DNA from: Promicromonospora sukumoe 327MFSha3.1
GTDB lineage: Bacteria > Actinomycetota > Actinomycetes > Actinomycetales > Cellulomonadaceae
Length of the DNA stretch: 64,000 nucleotides
Direction: 5' to 3'
NCBI RefSeq assembly: GCF_000385135.1
Contig: NZ_ARQM01000013.1
Coordinates: 1-64,000 of the forward strand
Below the pieces are notes generated by a model. It had not been told where the DNA came from, ran no database searches, and saw only the letters and a list, made by a program, of their open reading frames with translations. The position numbers and the translations under genes are program-made. The first letter of the stretch is position 1. The number at the start of each line of letters is the position of its first letter. Below, piece after piece: positions 24,319-32,349 of the stretch.

Positions 24319-25260
24319 GTGGAGCAACTCGTCGCGCGACTGCGCGCAGCCGGCTGTGTGTTCGCGGAGGACGAGGCGCGGATCCTCGTCGAGGCCGCCA
24401 CGTCGGACGACGTCACCGACGACGCCCGGCTGGAGGCCCTGGTCGCGGCGCGCGTCGACGGGCTGCCGCTGGAGCACCTCGTGGGCTGGGCCGAGCTCGA
24501 CGGTCGGCGCTGGGGCGTGGCGCCGGGTGTCTTCGTGCCGCGGCAGCGATCCGAGCTGCTGGTCCGGGAGGCGGCGGCGCGGGCGCTGTCCCTGGCTGCT
24601 GCCGTGGGGGCCGGCGCTTCCGCTGGTGCTCTGCCTGGTGCGGCGAGCGAGGCTCTGTCCGGCGCCGAGGCCGGACCGGTCCTGCTCGTCGACCTGTGCT
24701 GCGGCTGCGGCGCGCTCGGCGGGGCGGTCGCGGCACGGCTGCTGGCGGCGGGGCACGACGTCGAGCTGCACGCCGCCGACGTCGACCCCGTGGCCGTGAC
24801 CTGCGCGCACGAGAACCTGGAGGCGCTGGCGGCGGAGGCGTTCGCCGCTCGCGCGGCGGGGGCAGACCGGGCCCAGCCGCCCGGCCGGCTCAGCGCGCAG
24901 ACGTACACCGGCGACCTCGGCGCTCCCCTGCCCGCCGAGGCCTGGGGCCGCGTCGACGTCCTGGTCGCGAACGCGCCGTACGTGCCGACCGAGGCGATCG
25001 GCATGATGCCGCCCGAGGCCCGCGAGCACGAGCCGCACGCCGCGCTCGACGGCGGGGACGACGGCCTGGCGATCCTGCGCCGCGTGATCGACCTGGCCCC
25101 GGCGCTGCTGCGCCCCGGCGGGCACCTGCTCGTCGAGACGGGCGAGGCCCAGGTGGGCGCCGCCGTCGGGCACCTGGAGGCGGCTGGTCTGGTCCCGACA
25201 GTCCTGACGGACGACGACCTGGGCGCCACGGCCCTGGTGGGAACCGCACCGCTCACCTGA
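24319..25260 (+). CDS. PrmC-related protein-(glutamine-N5) methyltransferase
   Basis: 313-residue SAM-dependent methyltransferase related to PrmC/HemK, which methylates the GGQ glutamine of release factors. SAM motif I is LVDLCCGCGALGG, and the active-site motif reads NAPYVP instead of the canonical NPPYI. That change marks a separate actinobacterial subfamily with unknown substrate. The usual N-terminal helical domain is present (RVDGLPLEHLVGWAEL). An Ala/Gly-rich insertion at about residues 95-115 is probably a loop. The start is the leaderless GTG at 24319. Confidence 0.82.
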   Translation: MEQLVARLRAAGCVFAEDEARILVEAATSDDVTDDARLEALVAARVDGLPLEHLVGWAELDGRRWGVAPGVFVPRQRSELLVREAAARALSLAAAVGAGASAGALPGAASEALSGAEAGPVLLVDLCCGCGALGGAVAARLLAAGHDVELHAADVDPVAVTCAHENLEALAAEAFAARAAGADRAQPPGRLSAQTYTGDLGAPLPAEAWGRVDVLVANAPYVPTEAIGMMPPEAREHEPHAALDGGDDGLAILRRVIDLAPALLRPGGHLLVETGEAQVGAAVGHLEAAGLVPTVLTDDDLGATALVGTAPLT

Positions 25261-25315
25261 CCCCGCCCGCCGGAGCCCCGCCCGCCAACCGGACCCCTGA
25301 GTGCTGATCAACTTC

Positions 25316-25369
25316 GAGGCCTAAGTTTCTTCGCTTTGGGCCGGTTCAAAGCGAAGAAACTTAGGCCTC
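25316..25369. terminator. AT-rich bidirectional hairpin, 23-base perfect arms
   Basis: Arms starting GAGGCCTAAGTTTCTTCGCT (23 bases, no mismatch) flank an eight-base loop, between the convergent methyltransferase and chdC genes. The stem is markedly AT-richer than the genes around it. The remaining gap to 25461 shows no gene. Confidence 0.85.
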
Positions 25370-25461
25370 AAGGGTGATGTCCTACTCGCGGGGAGCCGAC
25401 GGGAGCCAGCCGTTGGTCTGGCACCTGTGACCGGGGCGAATCCGGGCGGCTCGCCGAGCCG

Positions 25462-26211
25462 TCAGCTCAGGGGCTGGCGGTCCGCCCAGTCGGCCAGGGT
25501 CGTGCGCGGGCCCGTGAAGAACGGGATCTCGTCGCGCACGTGCCGGCGGGCCTCCGTGGCGCGCAGGTCGCGCATCAGGTCGACGATGCGGTGCAGCTCG
25601 TCGGCCTCGAACGCGAGGATCCACTCGTAGTCGCCGAGCGCGAACGCCGAGACGGTGTTGGCCCGGACGTCCTTGTAGGGCGCGGCCGCCATCCCGTGAT
25701 CGCGCAGCATGGTGCGGCGCTCCTCGTCGGGCAGCAGGTACCAGTCGTAGGACCGCACGAACGGGTAGACCGACAGGTAGTCGCGCGGCGCCTCGCCGGC
25801 GAGGAACGCGGGCACATGGCCGCGGTTGAACTCGGCCGGGCGGTGCAGCGCGGCGACCGACCACACGGGCTCCAGGGAGCGGCCCAGCTCGGACGCGCGC
25901 AGCCGCTGGTAGGCGCCCTGCACGGCCTCGATCGACGGGCCGTGGGTCCAGAGCATGAGGTCGGCGTCGGAGCGCAGGCCGCCCACGTCGTACCAGCCGC
26001 GGACGACGAGGTCGCCCTCGGTCGCGGCCGGGTCGGCGCCGCCGCCGACGGCTGACTCGGCCTCGGCCACGACGGCCTTGCGCTCGTCGGCGTCGGCCGG
26101 GAGCGTCTCGGTCACGGAGAAGACCGAGAACATCGTGTAGCGGATGCCCTCGTTGATCGCGGCGGTGTCGATCTCGGCACCGGTGTCCCCGTGCACGTGC
26201 GTGTCGTTCAT
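25462..26211 (-). CDS. chdC: Coproheme decarboxylase (HemQ)
   Basis: 249-residue chlorite-dismutase-family protein that converts coproheme III to heme b using hydrogen peroxide, the last step of the coproporphyrin route of Gram-positives. It carries the conserved block [15 protein letters not shown] with the candidate catalytic tyrosine, and [24 protein letters not shown] in the second half. It is soluble. The start ATG 26211 follows GAGGCAG. It lies 39 bases downstream of cpfC in the same direction, forming a two-gene heme operon. Confidence 0.93.
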   Translation of the reverse strand: MNDTHVHGDTGAEIDTAAINEGIRYTMFSVFSVTETLPADADERKAVVAEAESAVGGGADPAATEGDLVVRGWYDVGGLRSDADLMLWTHGPSIEAVQGAYQRLRASELGRSLEPVWSVAALHRPAEFNRGHVPAFLAGEAPRDYLSVYPFVRSYDWYLLPDEERRTMLRDHGMAAAPYKDVRANTVSAFALGDYEWILAFEADELHRIVDLMRDLRATEARRHVRDEIPFFTGPRTTLADWADRQPLS

Positions 26212-26250
26212 GTCTGCCTCTCAGTCAGGGGTGCGGGCGGGCCGCGGACC

Positions 26251-27405
26251 TCAGGAGCTCAGGTCCGTGCTGCACAGCGCCGGGATGCCGCTCGGCTCGC
26301 CGTCCCGCCGCAGGCAGCAACCAGGTGCACAGACGGAACGCAGGGCCGGGAGCGACCCCACGGTCGCCTCGGTCACCGGCTCGTCGCGGGCCAGGGCCGC
26401 CCGCTCCAGGAGCAGGTCGACGAGCCCGCGGACGAACGGCTCCCGCGTGCCGACGGTACCGGCTCGCACGGCGGTGATGCCGAGGTCCTTGGCCGTGGCC
26501 AGCGCCTCGGTGTCGAGGTCGTAGGCGACCTCCATGTGGTCGGAGATGAAGCCGATCGGCGACAGCACCACGTCGCGGACGCCCTCGCCCGCGAGGGCCT
26601 CCAGGTGGTCGTTGACGTCCGGCTCCAGCCACGGCTGGCTGGGCGGGCCGGAGCGCGAGCAGTACGCCAGGTCCCAGGGCACCTCGTGCCCGAGCCGCTC
26701 GGCCGCCTGCGCCGCCACGACCCGCGCGAGGTCCAGGTGCTGCTCGGAGTAGGTCGCGTGCGAGATGCGCGACGCCGCCTCCATGGTGTCCGGGATCGAG
26801 TGCGTGACGAAGACGAGCTTCGCGGCCGCACCGGAGCCGCCGTTCGCCTCGAGCTCGGCGTACGCCTCGACGACGGCGTCGACGTTCGCCTGCGCGAAGC
26901 CCGGGTGGTTGAAGTACGAGCGCACCTTGTCGAACTGCACGCCCGTCGACCCGTCGGGGCCGAGCTGCCCGCGCTTGTCCAGCGTGATCGCGAGGTCCTC
27001 GCGGTACTGGCGGCAGCCGGAGTACGAGGAGTACGCGCTGGTCACGAGCGCGACGGCGCGCTTGGCCCCCAGCTCCTCCAGCTCGTCGACGGCGTCGGTG
27101 GTGTACGGCGCCCAGTTGCGGTTGCCCCACACGACCGGGAGGTCCAGGCCGCGGGCGGCGAGCTCGGCCTCGAGCGCCGCCTTCAGCGCGAGGTTCTGCT
27201 CGTTGATGGGGCTCTTGCCGCCGAACCCGTAGTAGTGCTCGCCCACCTCTTCGAGCCGCTCGTCCGGGATGCCCTTGCCCGCGGTGACGTTGCGCAGGAA
27301 CGGCACCACGTCCTCGGGCTTGTTCGGGCCACCGAAGGAGTAGAGCAGGAGGGCGTCGTACGGCGCGGCGTCGTGCGCCGCAGGCCGGGGGGAATTCGCG
27401 GGCAT
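26251..27405 (-). CDS. cpfC: Coproporphyrin III ferrochelatase
   Basis: 384-residue ferrochelatase of the actinobacterial type that inserts iron into coproporphyrin III. Active-site regions are seen at LLLYSFGGPNKPEDVVPFLRN, LVFVTHSIPDTM and LSPIGFISDHMEV. The C-terminus has a cysteine cluster, SVCAPGCC and PALC, which binds a [2Fe-2S] cluster in actinobacterial homologues. ATG 27405 is preferred: AAGGA lies seven bases upstream, whereas the in-frame GTG at 27411 almost touches that box. The product of this enzyme is the substrate of ChdC encoded next. Confidence 0.94.
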   Translation of the reverse strand: MPANSPRPAAHDAAPYDALLLYSFGGPNKPEDVVPFLRNVTAGKGIPDERLEEVGEHYYGFGGKSPINEQNLALKAALEAELAARGLDLPVVWGNRNWAPYTTDAVDELEELGAKRAVALVTSAYSSYSGCRQYREDLAITLDKRGQLGPDGSTGVQFDKVRSYFNHPGFAQANVDAVVEAYAELEANGGSGAAAKLVFVTHSIPDTMEAASRISHATYSEQHLDLARVVAAQAAERLGHEVPWDLAYCSRSGPPSQPWLEPDVNDHLEALAGEGVRDVVLSPIGFISDHMEVAYDLDTEALATAKDLGITAVRAGTVGTREPFVRGLVDLLLERAALARDEPVTEATVGSLPALRSVCAPGCCLRRDGEPSGIPALCSTDLSS

Positions 27406-27498
27406 GCGCACATCCTTCCACCGTCGGGCGGAGGGGACCGACCGGAGAGGGCCGAACGGGACGTGACATCGAACCGACGCCCTGTCAGAACCTCTCCG

Positions 27499-27542
27499 GT
27501 GTCAGACGTACAGGTCCCGGGAGTGATCTGTACGTCTGACAC
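27499..27542. repeat. Dispersed palindrome, copy 3
   Basis: Inverted repeat with perfect 15-base arms, GTGTCAGACGTACAG and its complement, around TCCCGGGA-containing centre sequence. Unlike the other copies it lies between two genes on the same strand: it ends directly before the LysR stop (27544) and lies about 94 bases before the cpfC start, so it probably terminates the LysR transcript. Confidence 0.85.
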
Positions 27543-27543
27543 G

Positions 27544-28422
27544 TCAGAGGCGGGCGTGGGTGTTGCCCTCCCGCAGGCGCTCGCGCAGGCCCGGCAGGGT
27601 GTCCAGCAGGATCTGCGGCGCCGGGCTGCGGGTCACCATCGAGAGCGTGATGCGCCCGCGGGCCGGCGCGGGCACGGTGCGGTCGCCGGGCGCGGCGTAC
27701 CAGCGCGCCACCATGTCGGGGATGACGACGGCGCAGCGCCGCTCCCGCGCGGTCCGGACGGCGGCCTCCGCCGTGGCGCCGGGGCGCGCCTGCGCGCCGA
27801 GCTCGGTGAGCCGCCGGTGCAGCGCGTCGGCGCTGAGGTCGAGCGGGCAGTAGACGACGGTCTGCCCCGTGTAGGGGCGCCGCCCGGTGCCGGGTGCGGG
27901 GGCGCCCGCGGGCAGGAGCGTGACCAGGTCGTGCCGCCCGACCTCCGTGACCACGAGGCCGCGCGGGATCGGGACCTGCCGGGCGATGCCCGTGAACGCG
28001 GCGTCCAGCGCACCCCGCTCCACCCGCTCCAGCAGCTTGGGTCCGTGGTCCACCTCTGGCTGCACCACGACGTCGTCGAGCAGCACGTCGAGCGCCGCGA
28101 ACAGGGTGCCCGCGAGGCTCGGGAACGCCCCGACGGAAACCGTGCGCGACTGCGCCGCCGACAGCGTGCGCTCGACGATCGACCCCAGGTGGTCCAGCAC
28201 GTGCGCGGCCTGGTCGCAGAACTCGCGGCCGGCCGCCGTCGGCCGCGCGCCCGTGGTGTCGCGGTCGAAGAGGCTGGTGCCCACGCGCCGCTCCAGCGCG
28301 GCCAGCCGCTGGCTGGCCGACGGCTGGCTGACCAGCAGCTCGCGGGCGGCGGCGCCGAGCGAACCGTGCCGCGCGACGGCCTCGACCAGCCGGAGGTCCT
28401 CGACCGTGGGATATGGGCTCAT
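27544..28422 (-). CDS. LysR-family transcriptional regulator
   Basis: 292-residue LysR regulator. N-terminal winged helix-turn-helix: DLRLVEAVARHGSLGAAARE and SQPSASQRLAALE (about residues 8-60); a two-lobed effector domain follows (VSVGAFPSLAGTLF onward). It is divergent from the MFS gene at 28496 and is the likely regulator of that transporter. The ATG 28422 is leaderless in appearance, with TAGGCT six bases upstream; CATAG-N7-CTATG spans the start and may be its own binding site. Confidence 0.9.
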   Translation of the reverse strand: MSPYPTVEDLRLVEAVARHGSLGAAARELLVSQPSASQRLAALERRVGTSLFDRDTTGARPTAAGREFCDQAAHVLDHLGSIVERTLSAAQSRTVSVGAFPSLAGTLFAALDVLLDDVVVQPEVDHGPKLLERVERGALDAAFTGIARQVPIPRGLVVTEVGRHDLVTLLPAGAPAPGTGRRPYTGQTVVYCPLDLSADALHRRLTELGAQARPGATAEAAVRTARERRCAVVIPDMVARWYAAPGDRTVPAPARGRITLSMVTRSPAPQILLDTLPGLRERLREGNTHARL

Positions 28423-28436
28423 AGCGTGAGCCTATG
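28420..28436. promoter_or_regulatory. Leaderless promoter and LysR-type inverted repeat
   Basis: CATAGCGTGAGCCTATG, an inverted repeat CATAG-N7-CTATG covering the LysR start codon. On the minus strand it contains TAGGCT (28429-28434) exactly six bases before the ATG. Start, -10 box and symmetric site therefore coincide, which would give tight self-repression. Confidence 0.5.
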
Positions 28437-28495
28437 CCTGCTCATGCGAACCGGCCGTCTACCGGTGGGCAGCGGGGCGGCCGCAGGATGGCGGC

Positions 28496-29827
28496 GTGCG
28501 CAATCCTCACCTCGTCACGCTGACCGCGACGACCTTCGTCACCTGGACCGGCCAGCGCATCACCGCCGTCGCGCTGCCGCTGGTCGCGCTCGACCAGACG
28601 GGCGACGCCTGGACCACCGGGCTCGTCGGCGGGTTCGCCGGCCTCCCGCTGCTCACCTCCGGGTGGTGGGGCCGACGGCTGCGTGGGCGCCTGGTCTCGG
28701 GGCGCGCGCTGGCCGCGGTGCTCGCGGTCCAGGTCCTCGGGCTCGCGCTCGTCCCGGTCGCGGCGGCGACGATCGGCGTCGGCGCTGTGGTGCTGTGCGC
28801 GACGGGCCTGGTCACGGGGGCGACGTCGGCCCTGCTCTCGCCGGCGCAGCGGGCGCTGACCGCGGACCTGGCCGAACTGCCCGGCAACGGGCCCGGCGTC
28901 GGCGCGAAGGCGCTGGCCTGGCAGGACCTCGCGCACCGCGCCTCGATGATCTTCGCGCCCGCGCTCGGAGCGTGGCTGCTGGTGGCCTGGGGCGCGGAGC
29001 CGCTGCTGTGGTGGGAGGCGGCCGGGGTCGGGCTGGCCGCAGCGGCGATGCTCACGGTGCCTGCGGCCCGCGCGGCGGTCGAGGCGGATGTGTCGCGGGT
29101 CGAGGCGGATGCCTCGCGGGTCGAGCTTGCCGAGACCGCACCAGGTCTCGACAAGCTCGAGCGGCGATCGCCGGGCGACCAGCGGGAGGGTGGCGAGGAG
29201 CAGGCTCCCGCCCTGCGTTGCGTGCTGCGCGGCGAGCCGGAGCTGGCCGTCGGCCTGGCGCTGGCGGGCGTCGGCGGCGTCACGTGGTTCGCGTTCGCGC
29301 TGGGCCTGGCCCTGCTCGGCGTCGAGCTGGACCGCCCGGGCGAGCTGATCGCCGCGGGCATGGCGGGGTACGGCGTCGCGACCGTCGGCGTCTCGTTCGT
29401 GGTGCCGCTGGTGGTGCACCGGGTTCCGCGGATCCCGGCGATCGTGGCCTCGTGGGTGGTGTTCGGGCTCGCGTACCTGGCGCTGCCGGTGGCCGCGCCC
29501 GAGCTGCTCGCCGTCGGCGTCGTCTCGGCCGTGGGCGGCCTGGCCATGCCGTTCGGCATCGCGGCGCTCAACACGCTGATCGTGGAGCGGACCACGGGCG
29601 CGGCCCGGCGGACGGCGTTCACCGCGGAGACCGTGCTGCACGCGGGCGGCGCCTCGCTCGGGCTGCTGGCCGGCGGCGCGCTGATCGGCGCGTTCGGGGC
29701 AGGACCGGTGCTCGTGGTCACGGGCGGGTTCCAGGTGCTGGCGTCCGCGGCGGCGGTGATCTGGCTGCGGACGCGCCGGTCAACGACCCGCGTGCCGGCC
29801 CCGGCCGCGGCGTCCGACCTGGCCTGA
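28496..29827 (+). CDS. Major facilitator superfamily transporter with repeat-coded loop
   Basis: 443-residue MFS protein with 12 predicted spans, most like drug or small-molecule exporters. Substrate unknown. The loop between spans 6 and 7 (about residues 194-222) is encoded by repeat DNA: a 21-base tandem repeat gives VEADVSR-VEADASR-VE, followed by an inverted TCGAGCTTG element identical in type to intergenic copies. The reading frame is kept and the loop faces the cytoplasm, so function may be unaffected. The start is GTG 28496, with AGGA eight bases upstream. Confidence 0.87.
   Translation: MRNPHLVTLTATTFVTWTGQRITAVALPLVALDQTGDAWTTGLVGGFAGLPLLTSGWWGRRLRGRLVSGRALAAVLAVQVLGLALVPVAAATIGVGAVVLCATGLVTGATSALLSPAQRALTADLAELPGNGPGVGAKALAWQDLAHRASMIFAPALGAWLLVAWGAEPLLWWEAAGVGLAAAAMLTVPAARAAVEADVSRVEADASRVELAETAPGLDKLERRSPGDQREGGEEQAPALRCVLRGEPELAVGLALAGVGGVTWFAFALGLALLGVELDRPGELIAAGMAGYGVATVGVSFVVPLVVHRVPRIPAIVASWVVFGLAYLALPVAAPELLAVGVVSAVGGLAMPFGIAALNTLIVERTTGAARRTAFTAETVLHAGGASLGLLAGGALIGAFGAGPVLVVTGGFQVLASAAAVIWLRTRRSTTRVPAPAAASDLA
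29076..29162. repeat. TCGAGCTTG repeat inside the MFS gene
   Basis: Tandem units of about 21 bases (GCGGGTCGAGGCGGATG...) lead into GGTCGAGCTTGCCGAGACC (29119-29137), which pairs with GGTCTCGACAAGCTCGA (29144-29160). The same inverted repeat is intergenic at 10598 and 15343-15396. Here it is in frame within coding sequence. Confidence 0.85.
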
Positions 29828-29861
29828 CGGTTACGGCGAGGCGGGCAGCCAGCCCGAGCGT

Positions 29862-29919
29862 TCGGCAGTTGGCATCGAGATCGGCTCAGGCCTGAGCCGA
29901 TCTCGATGCCAACTGCCGA
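29862..29919. terminator. Perfect 58-bp palindrome between convergent genes
   Basis: Perfectly self-complementary over 58 bases with no loop (half-site starts TCGGCAGTTGGCATCGAG). It lies between the MFS gene and glycerate kinase, 34 bases after one stop and 47 bases before the other. A truncated echo, AACTGCCGA, follows at 29932-29940. Probably a bidirectional terminator; in duplex DNA it could extrude as a cruciform. Confidence 0.9.
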
Positions 29920-29966
29920 GTCCGCGGGGCAAACTGCCGACGCCAGCGCCCAGCCCAGCCCAGCAC

Positions 29967-31118
29967 CTACCCGCGGCTCGCCCCCACCAGGCTCGTCACC
30001 GCGGCGGCCAGGTCGCGCAGCCGGGACGCGGTGCGGGAGATCAGGTCGTCCAGCTCGACCGGCCCGGGCGCGATCGAGAACGCGGCGGCGATGCCCGCTG
30101 CCCGCGCCTGTGCCTCGGGCAGCAGCACCTGACCCGCCAGCACGACGACGGGCGGCCGTGTGGGCGACGCCGCGGCCAGCCGCGCGACGCCGTCGGCCAC
30201 CTTGCCGTTCACGGACTGGGAGTCGAACGACCCCTCCCCCGTGATCACCAGGTCGGCGTCCTCGAGCGCCGCAGGCAGGCCCACGGCGTCGGCGACCAGG
30301 ACGGCGCCAGGGGTGGTCTCGGCGCCCAGCACCGCGATCAGCCCGGCGGGCACGCCGCCGGCGGCACCCGCGCCGGGGACCTCGGCGACGGCCACACCGG
30401 TCTCCCGTTCCAGCAGGTCGGCCCAGTGCCGCAGGGCGCCGTCGAGGAACTCGGCCTCGCCGTCGCGCGCGCCCTTCTGCGGGCCGAACACCTGCGCGGC
30501 GCCGTGCTCGCCGACCAGGGGGTTGGTCACGTCGACGGCGAGCCGCCAGCGCACCTCGCGCGCCCGCGGGTGCAGCCCGGTCAGGTCGAGGGACGCGACG
30601 GAGGCGAGCCCCTCGCCGCCGTCGGGCACCTGGTTGCCGTCGGCGTCGAGCAGGCGGGCGCCGAGGCCGGTCAGGATCCCGGCGCCGCCGTCGGTCGATG
30701 CGGATCCACCCAGGCAGACGAGGAGCTCGGTGACGCCCGCGTCGAGCGCTGCGCGGGCGAGGTCGCCGGTGCCGCGGGTGCTCGCGTGCAGCGGCTGCAG
30801 GGGCACGTCGGAGACGCCGGGCAGGCCGCTGGCCTCGGCGAGCTCGACGACGGCGGTGCGCCCGTCGGGCGACATCGCCCAGCGGGCCGACGCCGGCCGC
30901 CCGATCGCGTCGACGGTCTCGGTCACGTGCGCGGCGCCGCCCCAGACGGCGAGCAGCGCGTCGAGGGTGCCCTCGCCGCCGTCGGCCATGGGCAGGCGTG
31001 TGACGACGGCCCCGGGGGCGGCGTCCGAGACTCCCTCGGCGATCGCGGACGCGACCTCGGACGCGGACAGGCTGCCCTTGAACGAGTCTGGGCAGACGAC
31101 GATGTGCAGCGGCTCCAC
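29967..31118 (-). CDS. Glycerate kinase (GarK/GlxK family)
   Basis: 383-residue enzyme that phosphorylates D-glycerate, normally to 2-phosphoglycerate, linking glyoxylate or serine catabolism to glycolysis. Conserved blocks are CPDSFKGSLSA at the N-terminus, PMADGGEGTLDAL, GGSASTDGGAGIL and LVITGEGSFDSQSVNGK. Length is normal for the family. The GTG 31118 has TACGAT six bases upstream and no ribosome-binding site, suggesting a leaderless transcript. It lies downstream of ald on the same strand, with 26 bases between the genes. Confidence 0.92.
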   Translation of the reverse strand: MEPLHIVVCPDSFKGSLSASEVASAIAEGVSDAAPGAVVTRLPMADGGEGTLDALLAVWGGAAHVTETVDAIGRPASARWAMSPDGRTAVVELAEASGLPGVSDVPLQPLHASTRGTGDLARAALDAGVTELLVCLGGSASTDGGAGILTGLGARLLDADGNQVPDGGEGLASVASLDLTGLHPRAREVRWRLAVDVTNPLVGEHGAAQVFGPQKGARDGEAEFLDGALRHWADLLERETGVAVAEVPGAGAAGGVPAGLIAVLGAETTPGAVLVADAVGLPAALEDADLVITGEGSFDSQSVNGKVADGVARLAAASPTRPPVVVLAGQVLLPEAQARAAGIAAAFSIAPGPVELDDLISRTASRLRDLAAAVTSLVGASRG

Positions 31119-31124
31119 GCGCCG

Positions 31125-31130
31125 ATCGTA
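31125..31130 (-). promoter_or_regulatory. Leaderless -10 box for glycerate kinase
   Basis: TACGAT on the minus strand, six bases before the GTG start. It sits between ald and the kinase gene, so the kinase could have its own promoter besides read-through from ald. Confidence 0.5.
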
Positions 31131-31144
31131 GGCCGTCGCGGCGC

Positions 31145-32263
31145 TCAGGCCGCCAGGATCTCGGCCACCGGGACCGACTCGGTCCCGAACGCCTCGGCCA
31201 CCCCGGCGTTGGTGATGTGCCCCGCGTGCGTGCTCAGGCCGCGAGCCAGGGCCTCGTCGGCCCGCAGCGCCTCGCGCCAGCCGTGGTCCGCGAGGGCCAC
31301 CACGTAGGGCAGGGTCGCGTTGGTCAGCGCGCGGGTCGACGTCGCGGGGACCGCGCCGGGCATGTTCGCCACGCAGTAGTAGAGGGTGTCGTGCACGGCG
31401 AAGGTCGGGGCGTCGTGGGTCGTGGGGCGCGAGTGCTCGAAGCAGCCGCCCTGGTCGATGGCGATGTCGACGAGCACGGCGCCGTGCTTCATCGTCTTGA
31501 CCATGGCGTCGGTGACGAGCTTGGGCGCGGCGGCGCCGGGGATCAGCACCGACCCGATGACGAGGTCGGCGGACGCGACCTGGTCGGCCACCTCGTACGT
31601 CGTCGAGACGCGGGTGCCCACCGCGCCGCCGAACCGCGCCTCGATGCGGCGCAGGGCTGGCAGGGAGACGTCGAGCACGGTCACGTCGGCACCCATGCCG
31701 AGCGCGTTCGCGGCCGCGTGCTCGCCGGCCACGCCGCCGCCGATCACCACGACCCGGGCCCGCGGCGTGCCGGGCACCCCGCCCATGAGCACTCCCGTGC
31801 CGCCCTGCGGCCGCATCAGGTGGTAGGCCCCGACCTGCGCGGACAGGCGTCCGGCGACCTCGCTCATCGGGCTGAGCAGCGGGAGCGAGCGGTCGGCGAG
31901 CTGGACCGTCTCGTAGGCGATGGCGGTGGTGCCCGCCGCGAGGAGCGCCTCGGTGCAGGGCGCGGACGCCGCGAGGTGCAGGTAGGTGAAGAGCGTCTGG
32001 TCCGGCCGCACGAGCGTGTACTCGGGCTCGATGGGCTCCTTGACCTTGACGAGGAGGTCGGCCGCGGCCCAGACCTCGTCGGCCGTGTCGATCGTGCGCG
32101 CGCCGGCGAGCCGGTAGGCGTCGTCCTCGAAGCCAGAACCCCGCCCGGCGCCCGCCTGCACCAGCACGTCGTGGCCGCGACGGACCAGCTCGTGCGCACC
32201 GGCGGGCGTGAGCGCGACCCGGTGCTCGTTGTTCTTGATCTCGGTAGGAACGCCTATGTTCAT
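31145..32263 (-). CDS. ald: Alanine dehydrogenase
   Basis: 372-residue NAD-dependent L-alanine dehydrogenase, interconverting alanine and pyruvate plus ammonia. It begins with the family signature MNIGVPTEIKNNEHRVALTPAG, has the substrate region LFTYLHLA and the Rossmann motif VVIGGGVAGEHAA, and ends with CVANMPGAVPATSTRALTNATLPYV. The ATG 32263 is preceded by TACCGT at exactly six bases, so a leaderless message is likely. A LysR gene is divergent and may regulate it; in mycobacteria the regulator AldR is of the Lrp type, so this arrangement is different. Confidence 0.96.
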   Translation of the reverse strand: MNIGVPTEIKNNEHRVALTPAGAHELVRRGHDVLVQAGAGRGSGFEDDAYRLAGARTIDTADEVWAAADLLVKVKEPIEPEYTLVRPDQTLFTYLHLAASAPCTEALLAAGTTAIAYETVQLADRSLPLLSPMSEVAGRLSAQVGAYHLMRPQGGTGVLMGGVPGTPRARVVVIGGGVAGEHAAANALGMGADVTVLDVSLPALRRIEARFGGAVGTRVSTTYEVADQVASADLVIGSVLIPGAAAPKLVTDAMVKTMKHGAVLVDIAIDQGGCFEHSRPTTHDAPTFAVHDTLYYCVANMPGAVPATSTRALTNATLPYVVALADHGWREALRADEALARGLSTHAGHITNAGVAEAFGTESVPVAEILAA

Positions 32264-32269
32264 GGTTCG

Positions 32270-32275
32270 ACGGTA
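32270..32275 (-). promoter_or_regulatory. Leaderless -10 box for ald
   Basis: TACCGT on the minus strand followed by six bases and the ATG of ald. No Shine-Dalgarno sequence is visible. Confidence 0.6.
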
Positions 32276-32349
32276 AGCACCGTCCGGTGTGCGGGTCCAG
32301 ACCACGTTTCTGAATAGAATGTTCGGCGAACCTGCACAAGGATGTGCCC

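Noticed and set aside
25382-25864. Second minus-strand frame overlapping chdC
   Set aside because: It has no homologous motif and lies fully within the coding sequence or 3' region of chdC in another frame.
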